In this document: positions 29,301-39,360 of the stretch, piece by piece
Position numbering within the stretch: the stretch's first letter is position 1
How the letters are laid out: each line of letters opens with the position of its first letter
Assembly: GCA_016801885.1 (NCBI GenBank)
Contig: CM028890.1
Coordinates: 10,656,001-10,720,000 of the forward strand
Direction: 5' to 3'
Source: Toxotes chatareus
Lineage: Eukaryota > Chordata > Actinopteri > Toxotidae
Length of the DNA: 64,000 nt
The notes under the pieces: generated by a model
Told to the model about the DNA's origin: nothing
The model's input: only the letters and a program-made list of their open reading frames with translations
Database searches by the model: none
Program-made: the position numbers and the translations under genes

Positions 29301-30626
29301 CGCCTCTTGCTGGTGCAGTCTGAGAGCAGCAGGGACTACACCAGGGTGCACGACACGCCACTCCATGAGGCAGCTGCCACGGCAGTGTCCACCATGGACT
29401 CCACCGCCTCATCTGCTGTTGATTTGACCGCTCCATCAGTTGGAGATATGTCTGCCCCAGCATTCATGGAGGTCCACTCTGGCAAGCCTGAGCCTAAAGA
29501 CCCTAATGGTCAGTCGGTTTCATCTTTAACAACTGCCCCCATCACAACACTGGGTAAAGACGGTATCATTCATGCCAGTAAAGACCACCTGCTGTCTTCC
29601 ACTCCTTTACACAAAGCCCCATGCATCACAGACCCACTTTTAGCCAATGCTGAAGAACCTCCAGCGACAGTCCAGGATTCTGTTGATCCTTTGACAGACA
29701 CTGCCCTTCCTGAAATGAATGACACTGGTCCTTCTCCTACGAAAGTGTCAGCTGCTACCCCTGCCCCTTCACTGGACTCTTCCACTGCCCCTGTCCCTCA
29801 AACTGTCCCTGCCTCCTTATTGATCTGCACCACACCCATCATCGAGCCCCCGCCTAGCTCCACATTAGAGTCCCCAAACCCCCTAAGTAATGACATTGAC
29901 AATATTCCCCTGAAATTTGACCCAGCTTTACCAGAGGACACTAATGCCACTTTAGTTCCTACTACTACTCCCTACGACTCCCCTACTCCATCTATGCATG
30001 ACGGTCTCCCTCCATCCCCAGCTCCCTCTCCTGTCCCTATGATGGACTGCAACATTTCCACTGACCCTTCACCCTCCATTATCACAATCTCTGACATTCC
30101 CATTAAGTTAAAAATAGTAGATGAATCTTTATCTCCTCATTCAACTAGAGACTCCCCCGCACTTCCTGTTTTAGACTCCCAACCGCAACAATTAGACTCT
30201 TCTTCTCCCTGCGTTAATGATATATCTCCTCGTTCTCCTACTCCCCCTAGCCTAGTCACTGTTTTCCCATCACCCACTCCGCCTCCACCCATTGACTCAG
30301 GCCATTCGCCTTCAGAGGACTCTGCCACTCCCACTGTCATAGATACTGTCAGCACCACTGACTCTCCTACCATTCTCCCCGTCACAGACATTGTGCACAC
30401 CTCCGGTCCAGAATCAACCACTGTCACAGACACTGTAACAGATTCAGCTGCTTCCCCCGTCTTAGGTTCAGTACCAACTTCCATCACGGATTCAGGCTCT
30501 ACAGAAGCAACCCCCTCCTCTCTAATGGACTGCACTGTCTCCTCCCCCATAGACTCTGGTGTCCTCCCCATCAGGGACAGTGGCAGCACAGAAAACAACA
30601 CTGTCAACACTGTGCCATCATCGTGA
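1580..30626 (+). CDS. slc22a23: Solute carrier family 22 member 23 (orphan MFS organic-ion transporter), 10 coding exons
   Basis: Coding exons: 1580-2017, 9072-9175, 9307-9461, 21381-21549, 23211-23338, 25224-25326, 26031-26266, 27044-27076, 27982-28105, 29054-30626. All have GT-AG borders and join in phase to 1020 residues. The first in-frame ATG (1580, Kozak-like GCGATGG) gives an N-terminus matching the family. Residues 34-71 hold the SLC22A23 signature (GCVLPFLGG, WIPALFIGFSQFSD) and helix 1. The first extracellular loop has six N-glycosylation sequons (N75, 84, 87, 101, 112, 119). The MFS loop motif GILADWFGRHP lies at about 176-186 and a second loop motif MGRRGG in exon 7. GYGIHHCFARSMM, FFCAEITPTVIR and GFGMLTAPI are near-identical to what I recall of the mammalian protein. 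SLC22A23 is a plasma-membrane transporter without an established substrate. Human SLC22A23 is about 686 residues; this one is longer because exon 10 continues for about 410 codons of low-complexity Ser/Thr/Pro/Asp-rich sequence. Orthology is very sure; the tail is the only doubtful part. Confidence 0.95.
2018..9071 (+). other. slc22a23 intron 1
   Basis: A 7 kb intron. The longest open frames are short, show no family resemblance and are read as chance. It holds degenerate MITE copies at about 4770-5290 and a short TG microsatellite at 5721-5738. A C/T-rich stretch occupies roughly 6440-6680. I see no RNA gene or hidden exon. Confidence 0.6.
4770..5290. repeat. Two degenerate copies of a dispersed teleost MITE, opposite orientation
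   Basis: The region has two segments resembling the common fish repeat that begins roughly 'GGCTGCAACTAACGATTATT' and is full of ATTAATCGATTA-like words. The segment at about 4770-5010 reads forward. The segment at about 5030-5290, after an A-run, reads in reverse (GATAATCGATAAATTAATTG near 5047). The same family occurs at about 57257-57560. Assignment is from recollection of the family consensus, so boundaries are approximate. Confidence 0.5.
11206..11275. repeat. Possible end of a non-autonomous hAT element
   Basis: The segment 'CAGCGGTTCTCAACCTGGTG' followed by a bracketed GGTGG/GGGATTG tract resembles the terminus of hAT-derived repeats widespread in vertebrates. No matching opposite terminus was found nearby, so this may be a truncated end. 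Recognition rests on the terminal words only. Confidence 0.35.
14288..14314. repeat. (CA)n microsatellite
   Basis: Uninterrupted CA dinucleotide run of about 13 units, preceded by an A-run, within slc22a23 intron 3. Confidence 0.95.
16801..17201. mobile_element. Tc1/mariner-type MITE with terminal inverted repeats and TA duplication
   Basis: The left end CAGTGCTTAACAAATTTATT (continuing AGACCACC) is mirrored at the right end, GGTGGTCTAATAAATTTGTT (continuing AAGCACTG), giving inverted repeats of about 28 bp with one or two mismatches. The element is flanked by TA on both sides (16799-16800 and 17202-17203), the target-site duplication expected of Tc1/mariner transposition. The interior is AT-rich and non-coding, so the element is non-autonomous. 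The near-identical ends suggest a fairly young insertion. Confidence 0.9.
17990..18720 (+). pseudogene. Decayed LINE reverse transcriptase fragment
   Basis: Several conserved non-LTR reverse-transcriptase blocks appear in order but in different frames. They are LPLIDLTKAF (18087-18116), QWVQQGYALAPTLFDFS (18257-18307), a FADD-type catalytic box degraded to QFADNAALACH (18429-18461), and LLSTLLCGSETWT near 18674-18713. Frameshifts, stops and the altered catalytic Asp (N for D) show it is dead. It lies on the sense strand of slc22a23 intron 3. The LINE clade is not determined. Confidence 0.75.
18775..18880 (+). pseudogene. Tc1-like transposase remnant
   Basis: The frame reading NMLWPS-stop-SPDL, followed by positions aligning with NPIEHLW and ILE, matches the block around the last catalytic acidic residue of Tc1-family DDE transposases (WPSQSPDLNPIEHLW). 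At least three in-frame stops are present. It sits just downstream of the LINE remnant. Confidence 0.55.
21550..23210 (+). other. slc22a23 intron 4, with one long unexplained open frame
   Basis: The intron contains a plus-strand open frame of 208 codons (22345-22971) that resembles no family I know and has no favourable coding pattern (many Ser/His/Cys, low complexity absent). Minus-strand frames overlap it. I treat it as non-coding or transposon-derived, and raise it as a finding. Confidence 0.4.
23339..25223 (+). other. slc22a23 intron 5
   Basis: No gene is seen. It holds a short CTA/TA microsatellite around 24705-24733 and otherwise ordinary AT-rich intronic sequence. Confidence 0.55.
25327..26030 (+). 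other. slc22a23 intron 6 with TG repeats
   Basis: No gene. Imperfect TG runs occur at about 25349-25377 and 25691-25704. The last 250 bases are C/T-rich, leading into the acceptor at 26030. Confidence 0.55.
26267..29053 (+). other. slc22a23 introns 7-9 (interrupted by exons 27044-27076 and 27982-28105)
   Basis: No additional gene is seen. Intron 7 has a four-copy CCTGG tandem repeat at 26376-26395. Exon 8 is a 33-nt micro-exon between two introns of about 0.8-0.9 kb. Intron 9 (28106-29053) is featureless. Confidence 0.5.
26376..26397. repeat. (CCTGG)4 short tandem repeat
   Basis: Four exact CCTGG units followed by CC, in slc22a23 intron 7. Confidence 0.9.
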
Positions 30627-33600
30627 TCCAGTGTTGCAGCCAGGAAAAGAAGCTTTACGGTTGCACCAGGAGGCAGCCCACGTCACATAAATACCCAAAG
30701 GGTGGGGGGTCCTACTCAGACTTCAGACACTTAATGAAGACTGTCCCCACCTGGAGTTGAGTAGGGCATATCTTGCAGGATTGTTGTACGTTTCTCATTG
30801 CCCCCCCCCCCTCCACCTCTTCCTGCATTTAGTCAATAAAGGAGACCATGCAAGGGGGAGAGTGCCAGAGGCTGGTTTGTGACTATGTGACAGTATCTTC
30901 TGCTCTTTTTGAATGTCACTGGAAATCACCAGCCGATAAACTACTTTGATGTAAATGAATGGGAAATCACTGTCTGTCATTTTAAAGAGACTTACGACTA
31001 TACCCACAATCACTGAGATGTGTCATCAGGACTGGTGAGAGATGCAATGATGCTAAAAAACAAACCAACAAACAAATGAAAAAAAAATCTAATCACTGGT
31101 ACTTGCTCAAATAAAATGTCCGTCTAACATATTTATAAAAAAAAAATATCGCCTTACTTGTGTGGACAAGAAAATCTGAATGTTACAAAGTACTTTCTGC
31201 TGTTATGAAGGTAAACAATCCAAATTCGAGTGATTTTTCTAAATACAATGCCAAAAACTACTCTGACCAAAATTAAGTGTAGACATAGTGCCAAAACATT
31301 AGTATTGACAAGTATTTTGAGAAATATTGTTAGTGTGGTCCCCTGCCGTAGACTGAAAGTGGATTAAAGTGAATCAGATAAACCCTATTTCAAACTTAAG
31401 AAATTAAAAAGAAGATTTTATTATTTCTCAAATTAATAAAAGACTGGAAGCTGTATCATGATTTGAAGAATTAGATTTGAGAGATAAGACTGAGCTAAAC
31501 TACTGTCGTCAATACATGGTTCATTGTATGAACAGTGATATTAGCAAAAAGAATGACCCGTATTTTGTAGGTCTGAAGAAACTTTTATTTTTCCAGTCGT
31601 TTCTTTCAATGAAATTTATGGTATGCAAATGCTTTTATTTGTAAATGTGAAATTGTAAGTACAGATGCGTAATTAGTTGTTGAGCTTGATTCTTTTTTTT
31701 TTTTTTAAACTCAGAGTATTATTTTGAACAATCTCCCATGGCGTGCCCTTATTGTACAAAGCTATACTTCATTCTAACAGTATTTGTGTCACCTCAGTGT
31801 GGTGGCACCTTATTATTTGCAGTGGGGACAAAGCATGAAAATAATTGTGAACGTGTCAGCAAAACAAACTAGCAAACCTTACAAAAAAAAAAAAAAAAAA
31901 TGACAAAAGCTATTTTTGAAATGAAACCCATGGATGACAAAATATTTGATGTGATTGCCAATTGTCACAACATCGCTAACCTTCAGTGTGTTTTCCAAAT
32001 CATGTTCTGGCATTAACATAGTTAATGTATGTCAGTGTGTTGATACATTCACAAGCACAACTAAGTAAAAAAAAAAATGCAATACATTTGTCCAAATGAC
32101 CTTTTAGAATACAGGTCAAATCCTATTCGTAATCTTTAATTGACAGACTCTTGCTTAAGGAGGCACTTTTTCTTCCAAAGTCCATGTCCATCTGTGGACA
32201 GCATTATACTTGACTTAACTGTGTGTAACTTGACAGTTGTAGTTACATACTTTATAGATTGAAGGTTGTAATATTTGTCTAAGGAAGATGTGTGATTACA
32301 GATAGACCACTGTTTACAACAATCCTCATAATAATAAGTAATAATAAGTAATAATAATTACACTGTACTGTAAAACTTTAGAGCCAACTGAATGATGTCT
32401 TGTCATTTCAAATGTGATAAAACTCTCTCATAGTATATCATATTACATTTATCCAGGGAGTATTGTTCTATTGAGGTGTTATTCAGGAGTCAAAGACAAC
32501 ACTTAACAGACATAACAGTAGATCTTCTGTTATTCTCACCATCTTGTGGTACACTTATGAAGAAAATTACAGGTACTTTACTCACCAAAATTCGCTTTTC
32601 TTTTTATCCAAGTCAGATGTGCACTGACAAAGGCTACATATCTTTCGGTATCTGAATGACTGGTACTTCTCATATGAAGCTTGAATCAAGAATGAAAGCT
32701 CTATTTTTGATTGATGCAGGTGATGATGATTTCTTTAAATAGATCATCAAGCCAACAAACTTCCATTTACTGACAGATTCATGAGAACATTTAATGTCTA
32801 ACATATGTACGCCATGCTGCTATGCCTCAAAGCACAATGCCCTGCAATCATGTGATGTCAGGTTTGGTGGAGCTTGGAATCTTGACAGTTAAAAAAAAAA
32901 AAGGGAAAATGGAGTTGGATTTTGAATACGATACAGAAATTACTAGTTTCACATTAACTTTTGCAGTAGACCCACATGTAATTGACTTTGTGGAACAGGG
33001 TGTTGAACCTGGATTTAACAAGGAATTCTTGGTGTCTGCAGTAGAGAGTGGGTTGTCTGCAGTGGTCAGTAGCTTCACATTACTCAGAGTTCTCGTTGTC
33101 TGTGAGTGTTGGTCTCTCTGTCTCAGTGTGCGTATTGCAGATATTGAACTGTGTATGGCCGGAACCCCATGCAACACCAGTGTAAAGACAATGACACAGC
33201 ACAATACAACCAGAGTCTCCTCTGTTGCTTCCACTTTCCCAACTCCCATGCAGCTATTCAACAGTGCTGGTGGGAACTATTTCATCAGTCTTAGAAAGCA
33301 TTTCATTTGACTTTATTTGAAGTAAAACTAATGTAAAAATCAGTGAAAGCAATCCAAAGCTATGTCAGCACCAGCGATAGGGTGGACAGGCAGACACTCA
33401 CTGGTGGACAAGCAAAAAAAAGAAAAATTGGATTATGTCTTTGTAAATAGTAAAGGCGTGGAAACACCCAGCTTGGATAGCATGAAAGGTCCTGGATCAT
33501 AATATGGATGGACTGCTGAACAGTTTTGTACTTGGTAAATAAAAGTCTCTGAGACATAATGTTCCCAGTGCACACATTTCAGGTTTCGCTTCTCTCAACC

Positions 33601-33755
33601 GTGATGACTCAGAATCTCTTGATGGGAGATTTGAATGAATGTAAAAACCATGGATTGTACCATTTATAATTTCCAGTTGTTTGGTTTCATTTTGTTTTTT
33701 TGTTTTAACAGACATGATGCACTTGTATATAAGCCATACCTGTTGTTAAAATAAA
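30627..33755 (+). other. Probable slc22a23 3' UTR with alternative poly(A) signals
   Basis: AT-rich sequence follows the stop codon. Canonical AATAAA signals at 30835-30840 (near) and 33750-33755 (far) could end short and long transcripts; the far one would give a 3.1 kb UTR. Long A-runs (near 31883 and 32066) and a repeated AATAATAAGT unit (about 32331-32357) are present. A 162-codon plus-strand open frame at 32822-33310, with an overlapping open frame on the other strand, looks like chance and matches no family. UTR extent is inferred. Confidence 0.45.
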
Positions 33756-34929
33756 CCACTATTTATTGATCAACTACGATTAGCAGTGTGTCTTTTCTTT
33801 TATAGCAGCTTTTGTGGATTTTATTAAAAGCTGATCCCAAGCAAAATGACAAAATTACTTTTAAAGAATGAAAAAATAAAGTCTCACACATCCCTCTTAC
33901 ATTTTCTACATAGGTTATATAGAAATATAAGTTATCCAGTGAGGTTTCAAAGGGTTCCGAAATCACAAGGATTGTAGCTAAGGCTGGGTTTAACACCCAG
34001 GCAGAGCAGGCAATTCCCCAAGACCCACTGGGGGACCTGAAACCTTTCCACATAGCTAAGAGTCTATAGCCATGCTAGCTCCCCTGTGAGGGATCAACAA
34101 AGTTATTTGTATTCATCCCCTGAGGACCATGAATGCCTGTACAAACTATTATAGCAGTCCATCCCATGTTGAGATATTTCTGCTGTCCGTAGAGCAACGC
34201 CCTGCCCAAGGTGGCTCCAGTATTTTACACAGTCTTGAGGACCTGTCGTATAAAGGGGCCCTTTGTCAAAATCCAGTTTTATATATAGATGATACTTAGA
34301 TAAAAGTCTATGAGATTTCTTTTATTTTTCTGTTAAAGGGTTTTTGGAGAAGTTTCCCTCATCTGATTCGAGGTTGTGAGGTCAGAGGATGTCGGATCTG
34401 GATTGCTAAGCTTCTTGAGACAAACTTTGATTAATAATATTGGGCTAGATTATGTAAGTAAAATATGACTGCTGCATGTCCTTTAACAAAGCTGTGTTTA
34501 ATCAAACTATCACAACATACAGCAAAGATGGGTGTGGTTAGGGATGTTGGAGTGAGGGTATCAATAAAGGCTTGCAGCTCATTTTTGCCCCAGGGACCAA
34601 GAGCTAGTTAACCCGGCCCTGGTCGTAGAATTTTCTCTTTTTCTTATTCAAAATAAACATGAAAATCTCTGAATTCACAGCGATGGTTACACTGCCTCAT
34701 CAAAATATCAAACCGTATTTTTCAACCTGGTATTTGAAACAACAGGCTCCTTTGTACTAACTGCTTACTGTATAGTTGCTCCTTCATGTTTTATCCACCC
34801 ACCTCAGTCCTGACTGAATCAGCACATGTGCAGTCTTCAATTATTTCTCTGATAAAGTTTTACATTTCCTGGCAGGGAAAACAATCGCTTAAGTTTATAG
34901 AACAACCTCAGCCCTTGGGGTAAAAAAAA
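33756..34929. repeat. Intergenic region with a probable dispersed teleost repeat
   Basis: No gene is seen. The part at about 34100-34190 (with ACCATGAATGCCTGTACAAA and a following 'TCCATCCCATGTTGAGATAT') resembles a repeat common in fish genomes. A related scrap (CATGTCTGTATCAAATTTCA) lies at about 37665-37700 in the tubulin gene. Family assignment is uncertain. Confidence 0.35.
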
Positions 34930-35228
34930 AGAAAAAGGCCACATTTTCTCTGCTTGGGACAAGGTGATGTCAGGAGGATGATGCAGCATGATCCTCTGGT
35001 CCACTGCATCAAACCGGGGCGCTCCTATTGGCTGACGGGGATACTGGGGGATGCAGCGCTGGGTGTAACGTCATCTGACCAGCAGCACGTTTATCTATCT
35101 CGCCGGCTCAACACTCGCCCTAGAAATGAGGCAAGTGCTGATGTTGAGAAACACAGCGGCAAGACACTGAAGACTGGACGCAGGTGAAGTCGAGACAGGA
35201 CGCTCTCTGCCCGCATCCGCAGCGCACC
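34930..35228 (+). promoter_or_regulatory. Beta-tubulin promoter and 5' UTR
   Basis: Composition becomes GC-rich ahead of the tubulin ATG. An inverted CCAAT box (ATTGG, 35027-35031) and a CRE-like TAACGTCA (35066-35073) lie 155-200 bases upstream of the start codon. No convincing TATA box is seen. The ATG at 35229 is in a good context (CACCATGA). Confidence 0.45.
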
Positions 35229-38200
35229 ATGAGGGAAATCGTTCACATCCAGGCCGGGCAGTGTGGAAATCAGATTGGGGCGAAGGTATAAATGTTATCA
35301 TTCAATTTAGGAAGGGGTAGATTAAGGAATTAATTATAATTTTAATGTGGTATTTTCCAGGGATTTTTGTGTTGAATAATTTATAGACTCCAGTCATTTA
35401 AATAATCCGTTTAGCGCCTCTTAGAGGAAGAAATGAATAAATATAGCTTTCAAAAAAAAAGTTTGGGATAGGCTGTTAGTTGTTTATTTATGTGAAGGGT
35501 GCGGTTCAGTCGGACTGGGCTTTGCTCGGAGCCAGTGGCTGCAGTGATGTGGCCCCCACTGCTGCATGACATTTTGTCGCCAAGCAGATGCGCAATAATT
35601 AAAACGAGGCTTGACGCACGTGTTTTTACGCGTTTTCATGCCATGATTTGGCGCTTAATGACCCCAACAATTGAAGTTGAAGTGATTATGTTTGTCCTAT
35701 CTAAGTTCTGGGAGGTGATAAGTGATGAACATGGCATCGATCCTACTGGTAGTTACCAAGGTGACAGTGACCTGCAGCTGGAGAGGATAAATGTGTACTA
35801 CAATGAAGCATCAGGTAAGAAAAAAAATTTCCACGTTTGTTTTAAATAAATCAGAATGTATGTTTACATCTGAATAACTGATCACCACATACAGCTTTGT
35901 TTCCATTACTCACTATCCTTGCATGACCTTACATTACACAGACCTCATTTGAATGCCACAGTATGCTCATGTCACCAATTTAGCTGTGAGGGGAAAGTAG
36001 GTCCCACCATGAGTCCAGGGAAAAATTAGGACAGTGAACCTGCTAAAATATATCTCTCTCTCTCTCTCTCTGTCTCCCTGTCTCTCTCCCTCCCTCTTTC
36101 GCTCTCTCTATAGGGAGTACAGGTATCTGCAGTCTCTGTATTGCTGCCCCCGAGCTCACTGTGCCTTGGCCTCATCTCAGTATTTGATTTTATTGGCGTG
36201 GCATGTTGAAGGTCATTCCAAATGCATCCTGTGTTGTTGCTCCCAGCCACTGCACATTAAACAGTCAAACTGTACCCAAATCCCAAATGTGATCATAAAG
36301 CATTAGCTCTTGTGTGTCAGCCTTTGGATTGTTGTTTTCAGGGAAGGACAAGTCAGTGCAGATCTATGTGTTTGGGATCAAACAGTGCCCATTCATCCGC
36401 TTTGGCTAAATGAAAGGCCTGAACAGGAAGCCCACGTAGGCCGACACTGCATATTCACTACAACTGTCTACCCCTACCCCATTTCCTAGCAGCGGGCATT
36501 ATTGATCCTTTGTTTCCATGTTGCATGCTGACATCAGTGTCACTTAGTGCACTACTACTGCATGTAGACTTGAGCGTCCCACTAATCAATTTCTCCTTAA
36601 AAATAATGAGGACAAATTGGCAGATTTTTTACAGAGGCAAGCAACATTAAGACTTTAGCAGAGGAGAGGATGAGTAGAGAAAGAGGCATGAGCATGGGAA
36701 GATGGCATTTTTGTTTGAATGAACTCTGCAGAGCTCAGCACTTCGAAAAGCCCCACTGGTCTATGTTAAGCAGTGCAGCATGCTGCAGCAGTTTTCTCGC
36801 AAGATGGATCACAGATGAGTCATGAGGAGAGGGTGGAGCAAAGTAAAGAGCACGAAACAAACAATAGAAGGCACCATGCGGCCTTTAAAAATCCAGCTTG
36901 ATGGACAGGCTGTGGTGTCCTTTAAACATAAAAGCTCTTTACCTGAAAGATTACATTAGCAAAAAGTTCTTCTGTATTAACATCCTTTTAGATCAGTATA
37001 CTAATGCATATATAATATAAAGTACAAATGCTCTGCCATCAAACACACTGAGACTGTCGATATCGTAGGCCACCCTTCCATCCATTACTTCTCTCTATCC
37101 CTCTATCCTCTGCTGTTTGGTTCAAAGGCAGCAAATTTGTCCCCCGTGCCATTCTGGTGGACCTGGAGCCAGGAACCATGGATTCAGTCCGCTCCGGCCC
37201 ATTTGGACAGCTATTCAGGCCTGACAACTTTGTCTTTGGTGAGTGGACGATAAATCATGATGTCACCACTCATTCTGAATCAGCTGCACACAGAGAACAA
37301 TATGTGTGTATGTCAGCGACTGCTGTCACATCCTATAAAGATGTGTTTAGTTTCACCTCAGAGCACTGCAGAGTACTGTATATTCCCCAGCACAAAGCTT
37401 CTGCAGCCTCTCAGCGATGTGCCAGTCGTGTGATGCATTGTCCATGTGCAGCTGTGTCAGACAGTCAGAGACAGCTCTTGTGGTGACTCAGCGAAAAAAA
37501 TAATCTGCTAGGAGATGGTGCTGCAGCGCTGATCACAAACGAGCCAAAAAAAAAACAAACTGCATCACAGGATGACTTTATTTCTCCTTACCAGAAAACA
37601 CACAAACAGAAGAACTGTATTTAAGTTTTAAATTAATCCTGAACCAATAAAATTATAGCCCACCAGACATGTCTGTATCAAATTTCATGGCAGTGTGTCC
37701 TAAAGTTGTCAAGATGTGTCACGAGTCAATATGATCCATCCTCCGGGATCACGTATGATTCATTGCAGTCCATCAATAAACAATTTGTAGTTGTAGTACA
37801 AGTAGTAACTTGTAAACCCTTTATAAAAGTATGCCTTAGCAGAAAGCGGTGCCGTTATTTGTCTTTTATTTATTTATTTCAACATGCAGGTCAAAGTGGA
37901 GCAGGAAATAACTGGGCCAAGGGTCACTACACCGAGGGAGCTGAGCTGGTTGACTCGGTCCTGGACGTGGTGAGGAAGGAGTCTGAGAACTGTGACTGCC
38001 TCCAGGGTTTTCAGCTCACCCACTCTCTGGGCGGAGGTACAGGCTCAGGAATGGGCACACTGCTCATCAGCAAGATCCGCGAGGAGTACCCTGACCGCAT
38101 CATGAATACCTTCAGCGTCATGCCTTCCCCAAAGGTGTCCGACACTGTGGTGGAGCCCTACAACGCAACTCTCTCTGTCCACCAGCTAGTGGAAAACACA

Positions 38201-38974
38201 GATGAGACCTTTAGTATTGACAATGAGGCCCTGTACGATATTTGCTTCCGCACCCTGAAGCTGACCACACCTACCTACGGAGACCTCAACCACCTAGTGT
38301 CAGCCACAATGAGTGGGGTGACCACCTGTCTCCGCTTCCCTGGCCAACTCAACGCTGACCTCCGTAAGCTGGCTGTCAACATGGTGCCCTTCCCTCGCTT
38401 GCATTTCTTCATGCCAGGCTTTGCACCACTCACAAGCCGGGGCAGTCAGCAGTATCGCGCCCTGTCTGTGCCAGAGCTCACGCAGCAAATGTTCGACGCC
38501 AAGAACATGATGGCAGCCTGTGACCCTCGTCACGGACGCTATCTCACTGTGGCAGCCATCTTCCGAGGCCGTATGTCGATGAAGGAAGTGGACGAGCAGA
38601 TGCTGAGTGTGCAAAACAAGAACAGCAGCTACTTTGTCGAATGGATTCCGAATAATGTCAAGACCGCCGTTTGCGACATCCCACCCCGTGGTCTCAAGAT
38701 GTCCGCCACCTTCATTGGTAACAGCACGGCTATCCAGGAGCTTTTCAGGAGGATCTCGGAGCAATTCACTGCCATGTTCCGCCGCAAGGCCTTCCTCCAC
38801 TGGTACACAGGAGAGGGCATGGATGAGATGGAATTCACCGAGGCTGAGAGCAACATGAACGACCTGGTGTCTGAGTATCAGCAGTATCAGGATGCCACCA
38901 TTGATGAAATGGGTGAATTTGAAGAAGATGAAATAGAGGATGAGGAGGAAGTGCGCCACGATGTTCGCCACTGA
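35229..38974 (+). CDS. tubb: Beta-tubulin, 4 exons, divergent C-terminal tail
   Basis: Exons 35229-35285, 35706-35814, 37128-37238 and 37890-38974 join in phase to 453 residues with the usual vertebrate beta-tubulin intron positions. Protomer of microtubules, cytoplasmic, pairing with alpha-tubulin. The protein starts MREI, the N-terminal tag read in co-translational tubulin mRNA autoregulation. It has [24 protein letters not shown], the GTP-binding glycine loop GGGTGSGMGT, and the beta-specific SVMPSPKVSDTVVEPYN, MSMKEVDEQM and WIPNNVKTAVCDIPPRGL blocks. The body is highly conserved. The tail, after QQYQDATIDEMGEFEEDE, is acidic but ends EEEVRHDVRH, unlike the Glu/Ala/Gly ends of common isotypes. 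Isotype is uncertain: the slc22a23 neighbour suggests class II (tubb2), while VMPSPK rather than VVPSPK is seen in class V/VI-type chains. Family certainty is complete; isotype is open. Confidence 0.95.
35815..37127 (+). other. Beta-tubulin intron 2 with C/T microsatellite
   Basis: No gene. It has a TC-rich run at 36053-36110. The remaining sequence is ordinary. Introns 1 (35286-35705) and 3 (37239-37889) likewise show nothing coding beyond a repeat scrap near 37665-37700. Confidence 0.55.
36053..36110. repeat. (TC)n-rich microsatellite
   Basis: Interrupted TC dinucleotide tract in tubulin intron 2. Confidence 0.85.
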
Positions 38975-39360
38975 TTATAGAACACTGACCTGACATTCTG
39001 AGTGAACCAGACCCTCCAAATAGTAATTGTTGTTGGACAGTGCAGTGTGATCATAAGAAGCACGCTAGAGATGCAGATGTTGAACTACATGTTGCATTGT
39101 GCAGATCATGATGAAATATAACTGTTTAGCAAAAACTATGATGCATATAGATATGGCTTTTACTGACAAACATTATGAGTGGTATTAGAATTTAAAAATA
39201 TATAAGTATTATAGTTTTTGGTTTTCCAAGTTATGCTTTGCCAGTGTAAAAAACAAACAAACAACAAAAAAAAGCAAAACAAGTACAGTCTTGTCCCAAA
39301 TACAGTTTTGTAACATTTACTTCAGCATACAGTCACTGTCTCAAGTCTCAAATAAAACAT
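38975..39360 (+). other. Beta-tubulin 3' UTR and poly(A) signal
   Basis: AT-rich sequence after the TGA, ending with a canonical AATAAA at 39351-39356 about 380 bases downstream. This gives a normal-length tubulin 3' UTR. Confidence 0.65.

Noticed and set aside
30627..35228. PSMG4, expected between SLC22A23 and TUBB2 by human synteny
   Set aside because: I looked for its conserved N-terminal block in the gap and found no matching frame, so it is not in this interval.
38300..38971. 223-codon minus-strand open frame across the tubulin last exon
   Set aside because: It is the antisense shadow of the conserved beta-tubulin coding sequence.
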